In this document: positions 25,098 to 33,714 of the stretch, one piece after another
How the letters are laid out: each line of letters begins with the position of its first letter
Numbering within the stretch: position 1 is the stretch's first letter
From: Paracholeplasma manati
GTDB lineage: Bacteria; Bacillota_I; Bacilli_A; Acholeplasmatales; UBA5453
DNA length: 64,000 bases
NCBI RefSeq assembly: GCF_025742995.1
Contig: NZ_JAOVQM010000002.1
Span: 124,001 to 188,000 of the forward strand
Reading direction: 5' to 3'
Position numbers and translations under genes: made by a program
The notes under the pieces: model-generated
The model's input: only the letters and a program-made list of their open reading frames with translations
Database searches by the model: none
Told to the model about the DNA's origin: nothing

Positions 25098-26609
25098 ATG
25101 TATAAAACCATTTTGTTTGATATGGATGGCACATTGATTGAATCTAATGACCTCGTTTTAGATATCTATCAAAGCCTAGTCAAACTTCACCCACCCAAAG
25201 TCAGTTTAAAAAGTATTCCTGTAGCCGATGTGCTTGCGAAAGGATACCCAGAAGTACTCGAAATGCTCTATGGTAAAAAACGTCCGGATTTGATTGAAGA
25301 GATTTACCGAATTCACAGCGAACTCGCGGTCAATCACTTAAAACTCTATCCGAACACATTGGACATTTTAGAAAGCTTAAAAAGCCGAGGTATCAAGCTT
25401 TACATCATCACCTCAGAACTCAGGAAAATCGCGATAGCGGAACTCACAGGTCTCAGCATTTTCCATTTCTTTGAAGACATCATCGCGTTTGAAGATGTAT
25501 CTAGACCTAAACCAGACCCAGAAGGGATCATCAAATTGATCACCACCAAAAAACTCAATAAAAAAGAAATGATGTTTGTGGGGGATTCGATTTCGGATGC
25601 GAAAGCCGCCAAAGATGCAGGGATATTATCCATCTACATGAATTGGCATAAAGACGCCTCTAAGATGATCTATTTCGACAAGACATTCCATGCTTTTGAT
25701 GAGTTGTGTAGTTTTACCTATGATTATGAACCTGTGTTGACACTCAAGATGAAACCCAATAAACCATTTAAAATCGTTCAGTTCACCGATTTGCATTTGA
25801 TGAATGACATGAAGGATTTGAAAACCAAGGGTTTAATCAAAAAGATGATTGCGGAACATAAACCCGATTTCATCGTCTTTACTGGTGACCAAACGATGTC
25901 AAAAGATAGCCCTAAATTATATAAAGATTTAGGGGCTTATATGGGACAATTCAAAACCCCATGGAGTTTTATCTTTGGTAACCACGATACCGACGAAGGT
26001 GTTGCGTACGAAGCACTCATTGAACAAATCAACGATGCGAATTACTTATCCTATAAACCGGGTAATCCAAAGTATGGGTATTCCAACTATTTCATTGAAG
26101 TTAAAGACAAAAAACTGACCAAAGGTTTGTTATTTATGATGGATTCCCATGTCGATGCGTTTTACATCATCGATCAAAAACCAACCTGGGGGTATGGTTC
26201 ACTTAAAGATGAACAACTCCTTTGGATGGACAGTGTGGTCAATCAATACCATTTGCCTTTTGAAAAAGTACCGAGTTCACTCTTGTTTTGTCATATTCCA
26301 CCTTATGAATTTAAATCGGTCACGCCAGAACAAAAGCAGGACTACATTGGGTCTTATCATGAAACCCCATGTACCCCACCGATTCCAAACCATATGATGG
26401 AAATTCTCAGTAAAAAGAACAGTTGTAAAGGCATCTTTGTTGGACATGACCACTACAATGATTATGCCTTCTACCACAACCAAGTATTGTTGGCATATGG
26501 CCGTGTCAGCGGTTATTATGACTATGGTCCAAAAGGATTTAAAAAGGGCTGTCGTGTCATTGAATTGAATCACGATGGTGAAATCAATACATACGTCAGC
26601 ATTCTATAA
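25098..26609 (+). CDS. HAD hydrolase fused to a Dcr2-like metallophosphoesterase
   Basis: 503-residue fusion of two phosphohydrolases. Residues 1 to about 210 are a HAD phosphatase: FDMDGT (7-12) with nucleophile Asp8 and Asp10, a Thr/Ser in IITSE, and VGDSISDAKAAKDAG with the metal Asp residues. Residues about 225-503 are a calcineurin-like phosphoesterase: FTDLHLMND, VFTGDQTM, FGNHDTDEG, CHIPPYEF and GHDHYND supply a full two-metal site, and the spacing resembles the Dcr2/purple-acid type. ATG at 25098 behind AAAGGAG gives the HAD start MYKTILFDMDGT. Both active sites look intact. Substrate unknown; a two-step dephosphorylation is possible. Confidence 0.88.
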   Translation: MYKTILFDMDGTLIESNDLVLDIYQSLVKLHPPKVSLKSIPVADVLAKGYPEVLEMLYGKKRPDLIEEIYRIHSELAVNHLKLYPNTLDILESLKSRGIKLYIITSELRKIAIAELTGLSIFHFFEDIIAFEDVSRPKPDPEGIIKLITTKKLNKKEMMFVGDSISDAKAAKDAGILSIYMNWHKDASKMIYFDKTFHAFDELCSFTYDYEPVLTLKMKPNKPFKIVQFTDLHLMNDMKDLKTKGLIKKMIAEHKPDFIVFTGDQTMSKDSPKLYKDLGAYMGQFKTPWSFIFGNHDTDEGVAYEALIEQINDANYLSYKPGNPKYGYSNYFIEVKDKKLTKGLLFMMDSHVDAFYIIDQKPTWGYGSLKDEQLLWMDSVVNQYHLPFEKVPSSLLFCHIPPYEFKSVTPEQKQDYIGSYHETPCTPPIPNHMMEILSKKNSCKGIFVGHDHYNDYAFYHNQVLLAYGRVSGYYDYGPKGFKKGCRVIELNHDGEINTYVSIL

Positions 26610-26613
26610 AAAG

Positions 26614-26654
26614 AAGAAGCCCGTTCAGTGTTTTTCACTGAGTTGGCTTCTTTT
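26614..26654. terminator. Bidirectional terminator
   Basis: AAGAAGCC...GGCTTCTT with an inner TTCAGTG/CACTGA stem; serves the convergent genes on either side. Confidence 0.75.
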
Positions 26655-26655
26655 G

Positions 26656-27549
26656 TTATTCTTCTTCATCTCTAACAATTTCGATGACAATTGGTATATC
26701 CATTTCGGAAGAATAGACCTCTAACGCATTTTTAAATGTGACAAATTCATAAGGTTCAAGTGGTATAACAATCGGGTAACTGAAATCTAAGATTTCGTTA
26801 TATAGTTCTAACACATAATGACCATCATCATAATAAAGATACTCTACAACGAGCCTTTTTCCAATACGATAAAACAAAATACCCGTTTCATTGTTTTGAT
26901 CGTCTTCTAAGTAACTGAATTGGATGCTGTAATCCGGTAGGGTATTTAGGATATTTTTAAACTGCTTACGATTATTCACTAAACCTACATGAATACGAGA
27001 AATACCAGGTACAGGGGGTATATATATCGTTTCTAGTGACGCTTCAACTTCATAGGGATTCAATAATCTTTTAAATGTCAATGATGAATCTTTAATAAAA
27101 ATAGAAACGATGACAAAAATAATACAAATAATACCAAATATTCCCGTTAAGGTAGAGCCCATGTACAAGTTACTTTGATGATCGTTGATGTAGTCTTCCA
27201 AAGTCAAAATCTCAACGTCGTTATGATAGACATAAACAGCTTTCTTATCATATTCATCGGAGTCAGCATCGATATATCCAATCACTAATAGTTCGTTTTT
27301 TTCTAGTGAGCCCAGATATGTTTTATTAGGATGAACAAATGAGGGGATATAGAGCGGCTTATCCTGTTCAAAAACAAGGATGTAAGTATCACCACTTTCG
27401 TATTCATCATTATAAAAAGTAAACGTTTCTTCTTGAATTCCTGTAACATTAAAGTTTTGAGCATCTAAGTACAACTTTCCTGATCCACAGAATAGTGCTA
27501 TTCCAATAGCAGAAGCTGCAACAATTATAAGTATTTTTCTAAAATACAT
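26656..27549 (-). CDS. Membrane protein of unknown function, two transmembrane helices
   Basis: Not recognised. 297 residues: an N-terminal hydrophobic helix (about 5-24), an extracytoplasmic-type domain of about 100 residues rich in acidic and aromatic residues, a second helix (about 133-153), then a cytoplasmic-type domain of about 140 residues that is mostly alternating beta-like segments and ends DEEE. The layout resembles membrane sensors or scaffold proteins with a soluble domain on each side. Ribosome site GAGGTAAA. Single gene, divergent from the GDPD gene. It is richer in A+T than its neighbours. Confidence 0.75.
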   Translation of the reverse strand: MYFRKILIIVAASAIGIALFCGSGKLYLDAQNFNVTGIQEETFTFYNDEYESGDTYILVFEQDKPLYIPSFVHPNKTYLGSLEKNELLVIGYIDADSDEYDKKAVYVYHNDVEILTLEDYINDHQSNLYMGSTLTGIFGIICIIFVIVSIFIKDSSLTFKRLLNPYEVEASLETIYIPPVPGISRIHVGLVNNRKQFKNILNTLPDYSIQFSYLEDDQNNETGILFYRIGKRLVVEYLYYDDGHYVLELYNEILDFSYPIVIPLEPYEFVTFKNALEVYSSEMDIPIVIEIVRDEEE

Positions 27550-27828
27550 CAGTCTTTACCTCATCTCAATATTATTATACAATTTTATACTTGAAAATAT
27601 AATTATATTTATACATAATGTTTTTATCGGAAAACATGAGCATGGGTTTTGTCGGTTATCAATCTTTTTTATAGGGTACATTTATTAGGGATATATGTCT
27701 TTTATTCTCTGTGTATTTTGATGTCATTTATATTTCGATGTATCCTCTAAAAAACTGCGATTTTCCCTACTATTATCATTGATTAAAAAGGTTAAATATT
27801 ATATGATTAATATACTGGAGAGATGTAT

Positions 27829-29304
27829 GTGTTAAAAAAGATCATTGTTATTTCAAATACCCCTACAAGCGACATCAAATGGCTTGAATATATCAACGAA
27901 GAAAATATCCTCAACGGCTTAAACGCGATTGAGGTTAATCAAATAAAAGATGCGAAAAACATAGGTAAGTTACTCTATAAACATCAATTATTTGATATTT
28001 TTGTGTTTTCCAAATCCAAACAAGCGTTACGAACACTCTACAAGAGTTACCCATATGCAAGACTCATTTACATGCCAGACACTTTCAATAGTTTGGTCGA
28101 TTTATCCAAAGATGCCTTTAACAATCACGCCCATACGGTGTGTTTAAAAGCGACTGCTTTATCCTCATCCATGGTACGACATTTGAAGATGTACGGATTG
28201 GTTGTTTTTGCGTATGTTGAAAAACAATCGGATATCTATCAAGCGGTATTGGCAGGTGTCGATGGTCTGTATGGTAAAAACATCGATAAAAAACAGATTG
28301 ATGTGAAAGGTGATTATGCTTTTTCACCGTTTGTTATTGCCCATCGTGGGTATCACGCCAATGCACAAGAAAACAGTTTAAAAGCCGCTGCAGAAGCGGT
28401 CAGAATGAAATCCGATTTCGTCGAACTGGATTTCCAAATGACCAAAGACAAACACATTGTAGTGAATCACGACGATTCTTTGGGTCGTACTTATGAAAAA
28501 GACTATGTCATTCGTAAAGACACCCTCAAATCACTACAATCCATCAAAATGACCTATCAAGGGGAAAAAACAGATGAAGTATTGCCTACTTTATCGATGT
28601 TTCATCGCCATTTAAAGGATACCAACACATCGTTATTGATTGAAGCTAAAACATCATCCGGTACAGCCATGAAGCGTTTGAACCGAGTCCTCTCGCAAAT
28701 GGACCGTCCACCGTTACTCATGAGTTTTTATCCATTCGCCTTGGTCAATTTCAAGAAGTACGCGAAAGGGTATGCTCGGGGATTTTTAATTGACCTTGAA
28801 CAAAACCACATGAGCGTATCAGATATCATCAAAATATCCAATAAATACAACCTCATGATTCACCCATACTTTAGTCATACCAAATCCAACTTAATTGAGA
28901 TTCTCAAGAAGAGAGCGATTTTATACTGTCCTTGGGGATTGAAAACCGATATCGATTTAAGAAAAGCATTCTTATCTGGATATTATGGCATCAATACCGA
29001 TGAATCTCATCGTTTTAAAGACTTCATCAAGTATTTGGTGGTGAAAACCAGACATACTTATTACATTGGCGATACACTCACCCTTCAAACAACCACGGAT
29101 GTAGGGTCTGAAATCGAAGGAAACATTGAGGTATTGTTCCAAAACCCACTCGGTTTGGTGATTGAAAATAATCGAATTACGCATGCTACCTTAGATGGTA
29201 TGGCTTATTTATATGTGACTTACATGGTTAAAACCGACTTGGTCAACTATACCTTGATGTCTGATCTCATTCAAATTGAAGTTAAGCGTAGTTCTCATGA
29301 ATAA
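27829..29304 (+). CDS. Glycerophosphodiester phosphodiesterase with extra N-terminal domain
   Basis: Hydrolyses glycerophosphodiesters to glycerol 3-phosphate and an alcohol. The GDPD barrel starts at about residue 168: FVIAHRGYHANAQENS, FVELDFQMTKD and VVNHDDSLGRT give the catalytic His pair and metal-binding Glu/Asp. Residues 1-165 lack these motifs but end in a GVDGLYGK segment like the last strand of a GDPD barrel, so this may be a degenerate half-barrel. A domain of about 80 residues follows the catalytic barrel. GTG at 27829 is spaced 8 bases from GGAG; an ATG at 27823 is too close. Its stop overlaps the SGNH hydrolase start. Confidence 0.85.
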   Translation: MLKKIIVISNTPTSDIKWLEYINEENILNGLNAIEVNQIKDAKNIGKLLYKHQLFDIFVFSKSKQALRTLYKSYPYARLIYMPDTFNSLVDLSKDAFNNHAHTVCLKATALSSSMVRHLKMYGLVVFAYVEKQSDIYQAVLAGVDGLYGKNIDKKQIDVKGDYAFSPFVIAHRGYHANAQENSLKAAAEAVRMKSDFVELDFQMTKDKHIVVNHDDSLGRTYEKDYVIRKDTLKSLQSIKMTYQGEKTDEVLPTLSMFHRHLKDTNTSLLIEAKTSSGTAMKRLNRVLSQMDRPPLLMSFYPFALVNFKKYAKGYARGFLIDLEQNHMSVSDIIKISNKYNLMIHPYFSHTKSNLIEILKKRAILYCPWGLKTDIDLRKAFLSGYYGINTDESHRFKDFIKYLVVKTRHTYYIGDTLTLQTTTDVGSEIEGNIEVLFQNPLGLVIENNRITHATLDGMAYLYVTYMVKTDLVNYTLMSDLIQIEVKRSSHE

Positions 29305-30256
29305 CGTCTATTTACATAACCTATACGCCTCGAAAACAGAAGCGGGTTATTCACTACATAAATTCCCTACCTCACTGATAAAACACCTTTCTGCGAAGGG
29401 TCAACCCAATGCGTATACATTGTTTGGTTCAGAGATTAGATTTACCATTGTAAGCAAAGTAACGGTGGAAGTCTACACACCAAATACGGCACAAATCCTC
29501 ATTTATTATGGGGATTATCAAGGGGAGTTTCACAGATTCAGTGGGTCATATACCTTTCAAATCGAACCTAAATTTGATGAAGAAGGTTTGAAACGGTTAT
29601 CCCAATATCATCGATTTGAACCCAATTTAGTTCGCATCATTCTCAAAGAAAATATGACAGTGAGATCCATTGAAGGTGAATATGTATTCCCGGATATTTC
29701 CAAGTTCCCAAAACAGAAGTATTTGGCTTATGGGACATCCATTACACAAGGCAGAAATGGGTTCACCCCAGATTTAAATTACCCAGGCATCGTGTCTGAA
29801 GCATTGGGGTATGAATGTTATAATTACGGCATGAGTGGTTCAGCGTATATTGAACAAGCACTGGTGGATTTCATGTGTGAAAACACGTATGACCTCATCA
29901 CATTAGAGCTCTCAGTGAATTTGTTGGGGGATGGCTATGATGTTTCAATATTCAAAGACAGACTTAGTTATTTACTTCAAAAAATAGCACAAACACAACC
30001 ACACGCAACCGTGATTGGTATCACGATTTTAGACAATTGGCGAAAGCTAGGGTTTGATCAAAACAGAGGCACACAAAAGGATGTCATCTTATATCGAAAT
30101 GCTTTCAAATCAATCATGAAAGATTATCCTCAGTTCATTCTACTAGAGGGTGAATCGATGTTAGAATTCCATCACCTATCCACCGACTTAATTCACCCTT
30201 CTCAATATGGCATGATTGAACTAGCAAACCAAATACTTAAACACACAAAGATGTAA
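29297..30256 (+). CDS. SGNH/GDSL-family esterase
   Basis: 319-residue serine esterase or lipase-like hydrolase. An N-terminal beta-rich domain (to about residue 135) precedes the SGNH fold. Block I is YGTSITQG (about 146-153) with the nucleophile Ser; the block II Gly is in YNYGMSGSAY; block V DLIHPSQYG (about 303-311) holds the Asp and His. No signal peptide. The ATG at 29297 overlaps the GDPD stop (ATGAATAA), implying translational coupling; no separate ribosome site is seen. Pairing with GDPD suggests stepwise breakdown of a phospholipid- or glycolipid-derived compound (inference). Confidence 0.85.
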   Translation: MNNVYLHNLYASKTEAGYSLHKFPTSLIKHLSAKGQPNAYTLFGSEIRFTIVSKVTVEVYTPNTAQILIYYGDYQGEFHRFSGSYTFQIEPKFDEEGLKRLSQYHRFEPNLVRIILKENMTVRSIEGEYVFPDISKFPKQKYLAYGTSITQGRNGFTPDLNYPGIVSEALGYECYNYGMSGSAYIEQALVDFMCENTYDLITLELSVNLLGDGYDVSIFKDRLSYLLQKIAQTQPHATVIGITILDNWRKLGFDQNRGTQKDVILYRNAFKSIMKDYPQFILLEGESMLEFHHLSTDLIHPSQYGMIELANQILKHTKM

Positions 30257-30276
30257 GTAAATTTACATCTTTTTTT
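30248..30276 (+). terminator. Terminator of the GDPD-SGNH pair
   Basis: AAGATGTAA and TTACATCTT pair with a short loop, followed by a T run. Confidence 0.8.
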
Positions 30277-30305
30277 GCTTAAAAAGGGAAATACATACCC
30301 AATTG

Positions 30306-30314
30306 TGGTATAAA
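30306..30314 (+). promoter_or_regulatory. Extended -10 promoter of the Sel1-repeat gene
   Basis: TGGTATAAA (one mismatch), 17 bases before the start; GGTGAT ribosome site follows. Confidence 0.45.
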
Positions 30315-30331
30315 TAATATGGTGATAATAT

Positions 30332-31603
30332 ATGAGTTTAAACACATTATACGATGAAGCATTGTCCTATTTAGGACTCAATGTAAAAGAAAAAGACCCA
30401 GCGAAAGCCATTAAAATCTTAGAAACGTTGGCGTTAAATGGATACGCTGATGCTTTTTACCACTTAGGTAGAAGCTTCGCGATTGGTGAAGGTAATACCA
30501 TGGATGTGGTCAAAGCGAAAGAACTCTATGAAACTGGTATGTCCTTAGGCAGCCTTAAGTGTTTCTATGGGTTTGCGTTACTCCATACCACAGGGTATGG
30601 TGTATTAAAGGATGAAAGACTGGCTAAAGATTATTTTGAAGCAGGTTATCAAGGCATCCTAGAAGAAGCGAATCAAGGCGATCCGATTTCAAACTACATG
30701 ATGGGCTGTTACTACTATTATGGGTTCTATGTTAAAAAGTATATCGCGACCGCGATTGAATATTTGGATAAATCCGCTCAAGCAGGCTATGCAGAAGCAC
30801 AGTTCTTATTGGGTTCAATCTATGAAGCATTGCATAAGGATGTTCGTAAGGACAAAGAAATCTTTGAATACTATTCTTTAGCTGCGATGCAAGGCCATGC
30901 CTATGCACAATACGCATTAGCCCTTTTATACATCGATTCAGACATTGTTTCTAAGGATTATAACGAAGCTAAGAAGTGGTTAGAATTATCGTCTAAACAA
31001 CACCACTATTTGGCTTTAGGTACCTTAGGTATGCTTTATTATGAAGGTGAATTTGGTCAAAAAGATTATGATAAAGCCTACCCTTATTTAAAAGAGTCTG
31101 CGGATTTAGGCTACGCCCTGGCCCAATACTACATCGGTTTGATGTATAAAAATGGTCAAGGGGTTGAAAAAGACATCGATGAAGCGGTGACTTATTTAAC
31201 CTTAGCAGCCAATCAAAACGATATGAATGCCCAGTACAATTTAGGTGTGCTCTATTTCAAATATAAAGGTAAACCGCACTTTGACAAAGCTTTCCACTGG
31301 CTTACCAAAGCAGCAGAACAAAAACACCCATATGCGCAGTATAATTTAGGTGTCATGTATCAAAATGGTGATTTTGTTAAACAGGATTATGAAAAAGCAT
31401 CGGTTTTATACCGTCAAGCCGCTGAAAAAGATGTGGTAGGCGCGATGTTTAACTTAGGCATGTTATACATGAAAGGCCTTGGTGTTGTTAAGAGTGAAGA
31501 CACTGCCGTTCATTATTGGAAAAAAGCAGCCAACCTAGGTCATGATCAATCGAAGATGTATTTAGAATCTGTCGAAGCATTTAATAGGAAGCATATAAAA
31601 TGA
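30332..31603 (+). CDS. Sel1-repeat (TPR-like) protein
   Basis: 423 residues made of about eleven Sel1-like repeats of 36 residues, with recurring A-x-Y-x-L-G-x-x-Y-x-x-G-x-x-V-x-x-D elements from about residue 35 to the C-terminus. Such solenoids bind other proteins; no catalytic motif, signal peptide or membrane helix is present, so it is a cytosolic scaffold. Its TGA overlaps the next ATG, giving a two-gene operon with an esterase. Partner and pathway cannot be told from sequence. Confidence 0.88.
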   Translation: MSLNTLYDEALSYLGLNVKEKDPAKAIKILETLALNGYADAFYHLGRSFAIGEGNTMDVVKAKELYETGMSLGSLKCFYGFALLHTTGYGVLKDERLAKDYFEAGYQGILEEANQGDPISNYMMGCYYYYGFYVKKYIATAIEYLDKSAQAGYAEAQFLLGSIYEALHKDVRKDKEIFEYYSLAAMQGHAYAQYALALLYIDSDIVSKDYNEAKKWLELSSKQHHYLALGTLGMLYYEGEFGQKDYDKAYPYLKESADLGYALAQYYIGLMYKNGQGVEKDIDEAVTYLTLAANQNDMNAQYNLGVLYFKYKGKPHFDKAFHWLTKAAEQKHPYAQYNLGVMYQNGDFVKQDYEKASVLYRQAAEKDVVGAMFNLGMLYMKGLGVVKSEDTAVHYWKKAANLGHDQSKMYLESVEAFNRKHIK

Positions 31604-32349
31604 ACGTTATAGTAAAACCATTTCATCTACCACTATTGAATCGTGATGCGAAACTGTATGTGATGTTACCAGAACACCTAGACATCGATACAGCCTACCC
31701 TTTGATCTTTTTTCACGATGGTCAAAATGTATTTTTTGATAGAGACGCATCTTTCGGTGTTTCCTGGGGAATCAAAGAAATCTATGAACAAAACGCTATG
31801 CCAAAAGCAGTCATCGTTGGTTTATCCTGTGCAAACGGATTAAATAGATTAGATGAATATAATCCTTTCATCGCTTCTAAATCCGTGTCTTTTGGGGAAA
31901 CACCACGTTTAACCGGGGGAAAAGGTGATGCCTATCTGCATGACATCATCGATACGGTTTTACCCTATTTAAAAGAACACTACCCAGTGGACTTAAACAA
32001 CATTACAATCGCTGGTTCATCGATGGGTGGACACATTTCCTTATACGCAACCTTAACGTATCCTAAAGTATTTAAGAACGCTTTATGCTTATCGAATGCG
32101 TTTTGGATTTCCGAAGAAGCGATGGTAAACTACATCAAAAACCTAAGGAAAAAACACAAAGGCTTTATCTATATGGATACTGGCGACAATGAATCCGATG
32201 ATTTTGATTATCTTAAAGCGAATAATCGTGTGTATGAAGCCTTAAATCAAAAACAGATTGAAGCAACCTATAGAATCATTCCTGGCGGTATTCATCATGA
32301 ATCTGACTGGAATAAGCGTATTAAAGACATCATTTTGATGATAAAATAG
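31600..32349 (+). CDS. Putative esterase (EstD-like alpha/beta hydrolase)
   Basis: 249-residue alpha/beta hydrolase of the putative esterase family (S-formylglutathione hydrolase/Fes-like). The nucleophile elbow is GSSMGGHIS (about 143-151), the oxyanion region FHDGQNVFF (about 43-51), and the catalytic His is in the C-terminal GGIHHESDW (about 229-237). No signal peptide. It overlaps the Sel1 gene by ATGA and ends at a strong hairpin. The substrate is unknown. Confidence 0.85.
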   Translation: MNVIVKPFHLPLLNRDAKLYVMLPEHLDIDTAYPLIFFHDGQNVFFDRDASFGVSWGIKEIYEQNAMPKAVIVGLSCANGLNRLDEYNPFIASKSVSFGETPRLTGGKGDAYLHDIIDTVLPYLKEHYPVDLNNITIAGSSMGGHISLYATLTYPKVFKNALCLSNAFWISEEAMVNYIKNLRKKHKGFIYMDTGDNESDDFDYLKANNRVYEALNQKQIEATYRIIPGGIHHESDWNKRIKDIILMIK

Positions 32350-32356
32350 AAAAAAT

Positions 32357-32394
32357 CACCCACATATCAAATGAAGGTATGTGGGTGTTTTTTT
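32357..32394 (+). terminator. Terminator at the left edge of the toxin/immunity island
   Basis: CACCCACATA and TATGTGGGTG form a perfect 10-bp stem with an 11-base loop and a seven-T tail. A near-identical hairpin recurs at 40632-40663. Confidence 0.85.
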
Positions 32395-32455
32395 ACATTT
32401 TTGTTGAAAATGAGAAAATTCTGTACGTATTGTGTCCGATTTTTAGAAAAAAGAA

Positions 32456-32980
32456 TTATGAGATTTTAGTAAGAACGACAAACTTACCCATCTCCTTTTT
32501 TATTGAGTCATTGAATTCATTGATGTAGTATACTTGTTTCAAATTTAAATATGGAATAATGGATGGAATGTTGTTTAAATCCATTTGAAACGAAATGCAA
32601 GTAGAAAAAAATACTTGTTTATTCTTTTGTGCTATGAAGTCTTCGTATTTTTCCATCGTAATATACAAATAACCTTTATCCATAAGAGCGAACAGTTCGC
32701 TATCCAATCTGACTTGCTTAATGATTTTACCTCTATAGACTTTAATCAATTCGTTATCAACGATGATGATTTTTGAGAAAACATGTTTTTTAATCATGAA
32801 AAAAATACAATTAAGAAATATCAGGAAGAAAATTCCAATGGAATTTCCAATTAAACCATCAATAAAAGTATCACTTCTAGAAGTTAAATCTATACTGAGA
32901 AATAGTAGCATTAACATTGAAAGGTTCGAGATGATTACACTAATCACAAACTTTTCAACTCGATTTTTACTGACCAACAT
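32456..32980 (-). CDS. Putative immunity protein, two-helix membrane protein with PH-like domain
   Basis: Not recognised by name. 174 residues: two hydrophobic helices (about 10-32 and 42-66), then a beta-rich domain beginning IIIVDNELIKVYRGKI, a pattern like bacterial PH domains. A strong GGAGG ribosome site lies 12 bases upstream. Directly before it on the same strand is the last stretch of an RHS-type toxin tip (33005-33134), the classic order of toxin then immunity gene. Similar two-helix plus PH-like layout is seen in the genes at 33135-33698 and 42203-42640. The immunity role is inferred from position and architecture. Confidence 0.6.
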   Translation of the reverse strand: MLVSKNRVEKFVISVIISNLSMLMLLFLSIDLTSRSDTFIDGLIGNSIGIFFLIFLNCIFFMIKKHVFSKIIIVDNELIKVYRGKIIKQVRLDSELFALMDKGYLYITMEKYEDFIAQKNKQVFFSTCISFQMDLNNIPSIIPYLNLKQVYYINEFNDSIKKEMGKFVVLTKIS

Positions 32981-33004
32981 AATTTATGATTACCTCCGGA
33001 CTTT

Positions 33005-33134
33005 TCATAAATACCTATATTGATTAACGTAATCAAAGAACATGGATGCTTGAACTCCTAAATAATTATAATATCCAATTGAAGAAATTGAATCAGATAA
33101 ATTACCAGCTGAACCACCACTGATTGATGTCGTT
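33005..33134 (-). pseudogene. Remnant of an RHS toxin tip (last ~43 codons)
   Basis: An open frame without start runs on the minus strand from the end of the next gene to a TGA at 33005-33007. It encodes a Gly/Ser-rich peptide (SGGSAGNLSD, then YLGVQASMFF) like the end of a polymorphic toxin. It shares a GGSA element with the remnant at 35165-35317. No upstream RHS core is attached. It sits immediately before a candidate immunity gene. Confidence 0.5.
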
Positions 33135-33698
33135 TTATATAATAATCCCGCCAGAGTATGCGCCATCAACTATTTCAAGCGTATCCTTAAATACTCTGGT
33201 ATCACCACTTTGATATACTCGAGATTTTATCTCATCAATGATTTTTATTTTTTGTTTTCTTGTAAAGTACATTACGAATATTCTCTTGGTTTTGCCATCC
33301 TTACACATGATTTCTATATAAGGTTTTAAGATTATTGACGATGGCATTTGAATAGGTATTCTTTCATTGATTGAGTTTTCTTCACTCCATATTATACGAA
33401 CATCCTCAATTTCATCATAATGTATTATGGTTTTAAACTGTATTTTTGATCTCATTCCAAGCCAATCATCTGGTATTGAAATACTTTTATTTAAGAACAC
33501 AATTCTATGATGTTCAAAACGAATAAATGTAAATAAAACAAAACAAAATGGAAATATCAGTAATAAAAACACGAACCATGTCTTATTTAAAAATGAAAAA
33601 ACTAGATAATAGCCAGCAACAACACTTAAGATTAACCAAAAAAGCGAGAATAATTGCCAACCGATATTCAATTGGAAGAAAATTTTTGTTTTTTTCAT
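33135..33698 (-). CDS. Putative immunity protein, two-helix membrane protein with PH-like domain
   Basis: 187 residues, unnamed. Two hydrophobic helices (about 13-32 and 38-60) are followed by a beta-rich segment (HRIVFLNKSISIPDDWLG, FKTIIHYDEIEDVRIIW) reminiscent of PH-like domains. AAAGGAG precedes the ATG, 13 bases after the end of the RHS C-terminal fragment, so the two would be cotranslated as a toxin-immunity pair. The membrane location matches the very hydrophobic toxin tip upstream. Function is inferred from context. Confidence 0.65.
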   Translation of the reverse strand: MKKTKIFFQLNIGWQLFSLFWLILSVVAGYYLVFSFLNKTWFVFLLLIFPFCFVLFTFIRFEHHRIVFLNKSISIPDDWLGMRSKIQFKTIIHYDEIEDVRIIWSEENSINERIPIQMPSSIILKPYIEIMCKDGKTKRIFVMYFTRKQKIKIIDEIKSRVYQSGDTRVFKDTLEIVDGAYSGGIII

Positions 33699-33714
33699 CG
33701 TATATAAACTCCTT

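Noticed and set aside
27618-27637. Hairpin ATGTTTT/AAAACAT in the gap before the GDPD gene
   Set aside because: Short A+T-only stem in an A+T-rich gap; no T run or other sign of function.
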